A stretch of DNA of 11,330 bases from Gammaproteobacteria bacterium (GTDB taxonomy: Bacteria; Pseudomonadota; Gammaproteobacteria; Pseudomonadales; Pseudohongiellaceae): NCBI GenBank assembly GCA_016762995.1, contig JAESUT010000174.1, positions 1 to 11,330 on the forward strand, read 5' to 3'. Below the pieces are notes generated by a model, which worked only from the letters and a program-made list of their open reading frames with translations, was not told the origin of the DNA and made no database searches. Below, piece by piece: positions 8,094 to 11,330 of this stretch. The first letter of the stretch is position 1; the number at the start of each line of letters is the position of its first letter. A program made the translations under genes and the position numbers.

Positions 8094-8143
8094 GTTGATA
8101 AGCGAAGCATCTAACACGGCATGGATAGCCGTGTTTTATCAAC
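8094..8143 (-). ncRNA. Structured sucB-lpd spacer: two-part stem-loop
   Basis: Inner arms AACACGGC (8113-8120) and GCCGTGTT (8128-8135) form a perfect 8-bp stem with a 7-base loop. Directly next to it, arms GTTGATAA (8094-8101) and TTATCAAC (8136-8143) form another perfect 8-bp stem, leaving an 11-base bulge on one side (8102-8112). It fills most of the 78-base gap and ends about 20 bases before the lpd start codon. No U-run follows, so mRNA processing, stability or translational control is more likely than termination. Function is inferred only. Confidence 0.55.
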
Positions 8144-8152
8144 GCGCTTTTG

Positions 8153-9367
8153 TTAAATTTCCAAGAGAAGCCGTGTTGGGTCTTCTAGCAATTCTTTTAC
8201 CGTAACTAGAAATTGAACTGCCTCTTTACCATCGATCATGCGGTGATCGTAAGAGAGCGCAAGATACATCATTGGCAAAATTACTACTTCGCCGGAGACC
8301 GCCATCGGGCGTTCTTGAATCTTGTGCATACCCAAGATAGCAGTCTGAGGAGGATTCAAGATTGGTGTCGAGAGCAAGGATCCGAAGACGCCACCGTTTG
8401 AGATAGTAAAAGTGCCACCCAACATTTCTTCAATGGAAAGCTTTCCATCTCTGGCTTTTAAGCCAAATTTCCTAATTTCTTTTTCTACCTGCGCCAAGCC
8501 CATCGAATCAACATTGCGTAAAACTGGCACAACTAAGCCGCGCGGCGAGGAAACAGCTACGCCGATATCCTGATAGCCATGATAAATAACATCCCCCCCG
8601 TCGAGAGATGCGTTTACCGCAGGATAACGTTTTAATGCTTCGGTACAGGCGCGAACGAAAAATGACATGAACCCTAGGCGCGTGCCATCGTGTGCCTTTT
8701 CGAACTCGTCCTTGTAACGCGTGCGAATATCCATTATCGGCTTCATATTCACTTCGTTAAATGTAGTTAGCATCGCGGTGGACTGGCTCGCATGCAGCAA
8801 TCGCTCTGCGACCTTGGTGCGTAGCCGGCTCATCGGAACACGTTCTTCAAGACGCCCTTCTTCTGAGACACTGACCTTAGCCGGTGCTGTCGCTGTGCTC
8901 ACTACAGCCTTTACTGCCGAGTCAGCCTCAAGCACTTTTAGAATGTCTTCTTTGGTAATCCTGCCGTCCTTCCCGTTGCCCGCGATGGAATTAGCATCTA
9001 GATTGTTCTCTTGTATAAGCTTCTTCGCTGCTGGGCTGATCATCGCTCCTTCATTCGAGGCGGACTCAGCTTGTGCAGCAGGCTGCGCCTCGCTTTCTGG
9101 TTTAGCAGCAACGGCAGCCTTATTGCCATCACCTGCTAACACGCTTCCGATGGCCTGATTGCTCACGATAGTCTCGCCAGCATCTTTTAAGATTTCTTTT
9201 AGAATGCCATCAGTTGGCGAAACCACTTCGATAACGACTTTGTCTGTTTCGATATCCACGAGTAGCTCGTCGCGGGCAACGGTATCGCCTACGTTCTTGT
9301 ACCAGTTAGCGATAGTTCCATCGGGCACCGATTCGGGTAATGTGGGGGCCTTTATTTCAATAGTCAT
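8153..9367 (-). CDS. sucB: Dihydrolipoyllysine succinyltransferase (E2 of 2-oxoglutarate dehydrogenase)
   Basis: Core of the 2-oxoglutarate dehydrogenase complex, moving the succinyl group from E1 to CoA. The protein has 404 residues, as in E. coli (405). There is a single lipoyl domain (1-77) with the lipoylated K43 in E-T-D-K-V-V, an Ala/Glu-rich flexible linker (about 80-107), a peripheral subunit-binding domain (about 109-145; S-P-A-A-K-K-L and G-R-I-T-K-E-D), a second linker, and a C-terminal catalytic domain (about 175-404) with H375 and D379 in D-H-R-M-I-D-G. Substrate preference for succinyl is inferred from the sucA and sucCD neighbours. It starts 40 bases after sucA with AAGGA upstream of the ATG. 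Confidence 0.98.
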   Translation of the reverse strand: MTIEIKAPTLPESVPDGTIANWYKNVGDTVARDELLVDIETDKVVIEVVSPTDGILKEILKDAGETIVSNQAIGSVLAGDGNKAAVAAKPESEAQPAAQAESASNEGAMISPAAKKLIQENNLDANSIAGNGKDGRITKEDILKVLEADSAVKAVVSTATAPAKVSVSEEGRLEERVPMSRLRTKVAERLLHASQSTAMLTTFNEVNMKPIMDIRTRYKDEFEKAHDGTRLGFMSFFVRACTEALKRYPAVNASLDGGDVIYHGYQDIGVAVSSPRGLVVPVLRNVDSMGLAQVEKEIRKFGLKARDGKLSIEEMLGGTFTISNGGVFGSLLSTPILNPPQTAILGMHKIQERPMAVSGEVVILPMMYLALSYDHRMIDGKEAVQFLVTVKELLEDPTRLLLEI

Positions 9368-9407
9368 ATGTAGTCCTTACTAACACCTTCTATTGTGCGC
9401 GAGCACG

Positions 9408-11330
9408 CTAGCTTAATGCATGATCGATAAATTCATTTAGCTGACTTAAATGCAACGCAGGATAACCCGCTGCCGCAGCGGCTGATGCTTCCCTACCAAC
9501 ATATTCGAGATAAACGGAAGGGAAATGTTCTTGAATCGGACGCCTCAAATGGTGCTGACTTGAATACCAGGCGCCTTGGTTCATTGGCTCTTCCTGACAC
9601 CAGGCTATCGATGTCAGATTTTTATATTGAAGCAAACACTTTGTGAAATCTTCTTGCGGAAACGGGTATAACTGCTCGAGCCGAATGATCGCTATATCAT
9701 CTATCTTTCGTTCGCGCCTAGCCGCACGCAGGTCGTAGTAGACCCTTCCGCTGCACACTACAAGTTTGCGAACTTTTTCAGCTTCAAAACCGTCGGTTTC
9801 ATCGAGAACAACCTGAAAACTCCCCTCTGCCATCTCCTGCAATGAAGAGACCGTTTCTTTATGTCGCAACAAACTCTTCGGTGACATAACAATCAAGGGC
9901 TTGCGCAGCGGACACAGCACTTGCTTTCTTAACATGTGAAAAACTTGTGCCGAGGTAGTCGGCAAGCAAACCTGGATATTATGTTCTGCACACAGCTGCA
10001 GGAATCGCTCCAATCGCGCAGAAGAATGTTCCGGCCCTTGTCCCTCGTAGCCATGTGGTAACAGTAAGGTTAAGCCGCATAGTCGCTGCCATTTGTGCTC
10101 ACCACTGGTAATAAATTGGTCGATGACGACTTGTGCCGAGTTAGCGAAATCACCAAACTGCGCCTCCCAAACGACTAACGCGTTGGGCATAGTCGTGGCA
10201 TAGCCATACTCAAAAGCGAGCACCGCCACTTCGGAAAGAAGCGAATCGTAGATCAGAAAGCCATTTTCTTCTTCCACAAGACTCTGCAGCGGTATATGGG
10301 CATCACCTGTCTTCTGATCGAATAAAACCGCATGGCGATGTGAAAAAGTGCCTCGGCCCACATCCTGCCCTGTGATTCGAATCTTGTTGCCACTGGTTAG
10401 AATACTTCCATACGCTAGGGTCTCTGCAAAACCCCAGTCTACCGGAATGTCTCCGGCTGCCATCTTCGCGCGATCATCCATAACGCGCTTAACCTGACGC
10501 TGCAGTGTAAAATCTTTTGGTATCTCAGCAAGCTTCTTAGCGATGGCCTGCAAATTCTTCAGCGGTATCGACGTATTAAAGAACGGGCTCCATTCGTGAC
10601 CTATATACGGACTCCAGTCGACGAATAATTCAATAGACGGTTCTTTAACCAAACTCTTCGCAACGTGCATTCCGTCATCCAGCGCGTTCCGATACTCTTC
10701 TACCACTTCATCGGTTTCTTCTTGGGTCATTGACCCTTCGGACACCAACTGAGCTGCATAAATTTGACGCGGCGACTTCTTCTTACGAATAACCTGATAC
10801 ATCATTGGCTGTGTGATAGATGGTTCATCAGCTTCGTTATGCCCACGACTACGATAACAAATGATATCGATAACAACGTCTTTCTTAAATTGTGTACGGA
10901 AATCGATGGCCATTTGCGTAACAAACAACACCGCCTCAGGGTCATCGCCGTTCACATGAAAGATCGGTGCCTGCACGATTTTACCCACATCCGATGGATA
11001 TGGACTTGAGCGGGAATATTTTGGACTTGTGGTGAAGCCAATTTGGTTATTAACCACAAAATGAATAGTTCCTGACGTACGGTAGCCCTTCAATTCTGAC
11101 AGGCCAAAACATTCAGCAACAATCCCCTGGCCAGCAAATGCCGCATCCCCGTGAAGCAGAAGGGGCATAACCTGTCCGCCTACATCATCACCGATTTGTG
11201 ATTGCTTTGCCCGGGCTTTACCGAGAACAACGGGATTTACCGCTTCAAGATGAGACGGATTTGCGGTCAAGGAAAGATGGACACTATTGCCATCAAATTC
11301 TCGATCAGAAGACGTTCCCAGGTGATATTT
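9408..11330 (-). CDS. sucA: 2-oxoglutarate dehydrogenase E1 component (C-terminal 640 residues; N-terminus outside the window)
   Basis: Thiamine-diphosphate-dependent decarboxylase of the 2-oxoglutarate dehydrogenase complex. The reading frame is open to the right edge; the first visible residues are K-Y-H-L-G and continue through V-H-L-S-L-T-A-N-P-S-H-L-E, the expected E1 context, so roughly the first 300 residues (of about 930-950 in the family) are missing. A TTG at 11270 is not the real start. Visible features are the ThDP/Mg segment G-D-A-A-F-A-G-Q-G, R-G-H-N-E-A-D-E-P, the pyrimidine-binding domain with W-E-A-Q-F-G-D-F-A-N, and L-P-H-G-Y-E-G-Q-G-P-E-H-S-S-A-R. The C-terminus (Q-E-E-P-M-N-Q-G-A-W) is complete. 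It is first of the visible suc genes, upstream of sucB. Confidence 0.97.
   Translation of the reverse strand, partial: KYHLGTSSDREFDGNSVHLSLTANPSHLEAVNPVVLGKARAKQSQIGDDVGGQVMPLLLHGDAAFAGQGIVAECFGLSELKGYRTSGTIHFVVNNQIGFTTSPKYSRSSPYPSDVGKIVQAPIFHVNGDDPEAVLFVTQMAIDFRTQFKKDVVIDIICYRSRGHNEADEPSITQPMMYQVIRKKKSPRQIYAAQLVSEGSMTQEETDEVVEEYRNALDDGMHVAKSLVKEPSIELFVDWSPYIGHEWSPFFNTSIPLKNLQAIAKKLAEIPKDFTLQRQVKRVMDDRAKMAAGDIPVDWGFAETLAYGSILTSGNKIRITGQDVGRGTFSHRHAVLFDQKTGDAHIPLQSLVEEENGFLIYDSLLSEVAVLAFEYGYATTMPNALVVWEAQFGDFANSAQVVIDQFITSGEHKWQRLCGLTLLLPHGYEGQGPEHSSARLERFLQLCAEHNIQVCLPTTSAQVFHMLRKQVLCPLRKPLIVMSPKSLLRHKETVSSLQEMAEGSFQVVLDETDGFEAEKVRKLVVCSGRVYYDLRAARRERKIDDIAIIRLEQLYPFPQEDFTKCLLQYKNLTSIAWCQEEPMNQGAWYSSQHHLRRPIQEHFPSVYLEYVGREASAAAAAGYPALHLSQLNEFIDHALS

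Noticed and set aside
8721..9158. 145-codon open frame on the plus strand opposite sucB
   Set aside because: It is antisense to a well-conserved gene with full domain matches, has no ribosome site of note, and its product is low-complexity Ser/Ala/Leu with no recognisable domain.

Overview
The window reads almost entirely on the minus strand and holds two neighbouring gene clusters, read from right to left. All genes look intact except the two cut by the window edges. Gene order, protein types and moderate base composition (roughly 45-50% GC by eye) suggest the chromosome of a gammaproteobacterium, probably a marine or other Gram-negative heterotroph. The order sucA-sucB-lpd-sucC-sucD with lpd inside the operon is familiar from Pseudomonas-like gammaproteobacteria. 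The second cluster resembles the TonB2/TtpC systems of Vibrio, Shewanella and relatives. I cannot name the genus.

Region 1 (11330 down to 4533) is a TCA-cycle operon. It encodes 2-oxoglutarate dehydrogenase E1 (sucA, N-terminus outside the window), E2 succinyltransferase (sucB), dihydrolipoamide dehydrogenase E3 (lpd), and succinyl-CoA synthetase beta (sucC) and alpha (sucD). Together they convert 2-oxoglutarate to succinyl-CoA and then to succinate with substrate-level nucleotide triphosphate formation. The sucB-lpd gap holds a long interrupted stem. The operon ends in a clear intrinsic terminator whose hairpin contains the last codons and the stop codon of sucD.

Region 2 (about 4510 to 4057) is a 450-base AT-rich gap without a convincing gene. 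It contains a 10-bp inverted repeat with an inner stem, several small inverted and direct repeats, and presumably the promoter of the next operon. I found no clear sigma-70 promoter or Fur box.

Region 3 (4056 down to 1, continuing out of the window) is a TonB2-type energy-transduction operon. It encodes a DUF3450 periplasmic coiled-coil protein, a TtpC-like protein (exported coiled-coil domain fused to a MotA/TolQ/ExbB channel module), a short ExbB, an ExbD, a short TonB with an acidic linker, and the signal-peptide end of a protein that is probably the TPR partner seen in such clusters. These should form an inner-membrane complex that uses the proton gradient to drive TonB-dependent outer-membrane receptors.

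The least described parts are: the apparent collinear resemblance between the DUF3450 protein and the periplasmic half of TtpC, including a nearly identical start-site sequence; a perfect 13-bp hairpin between exbB and exbD; the structured sucB-lpd spacer; and the terminator that overlaps the sucD stop codon. No mobile elements, CRISPR arrays, tRNA or rRNA genes were seen.
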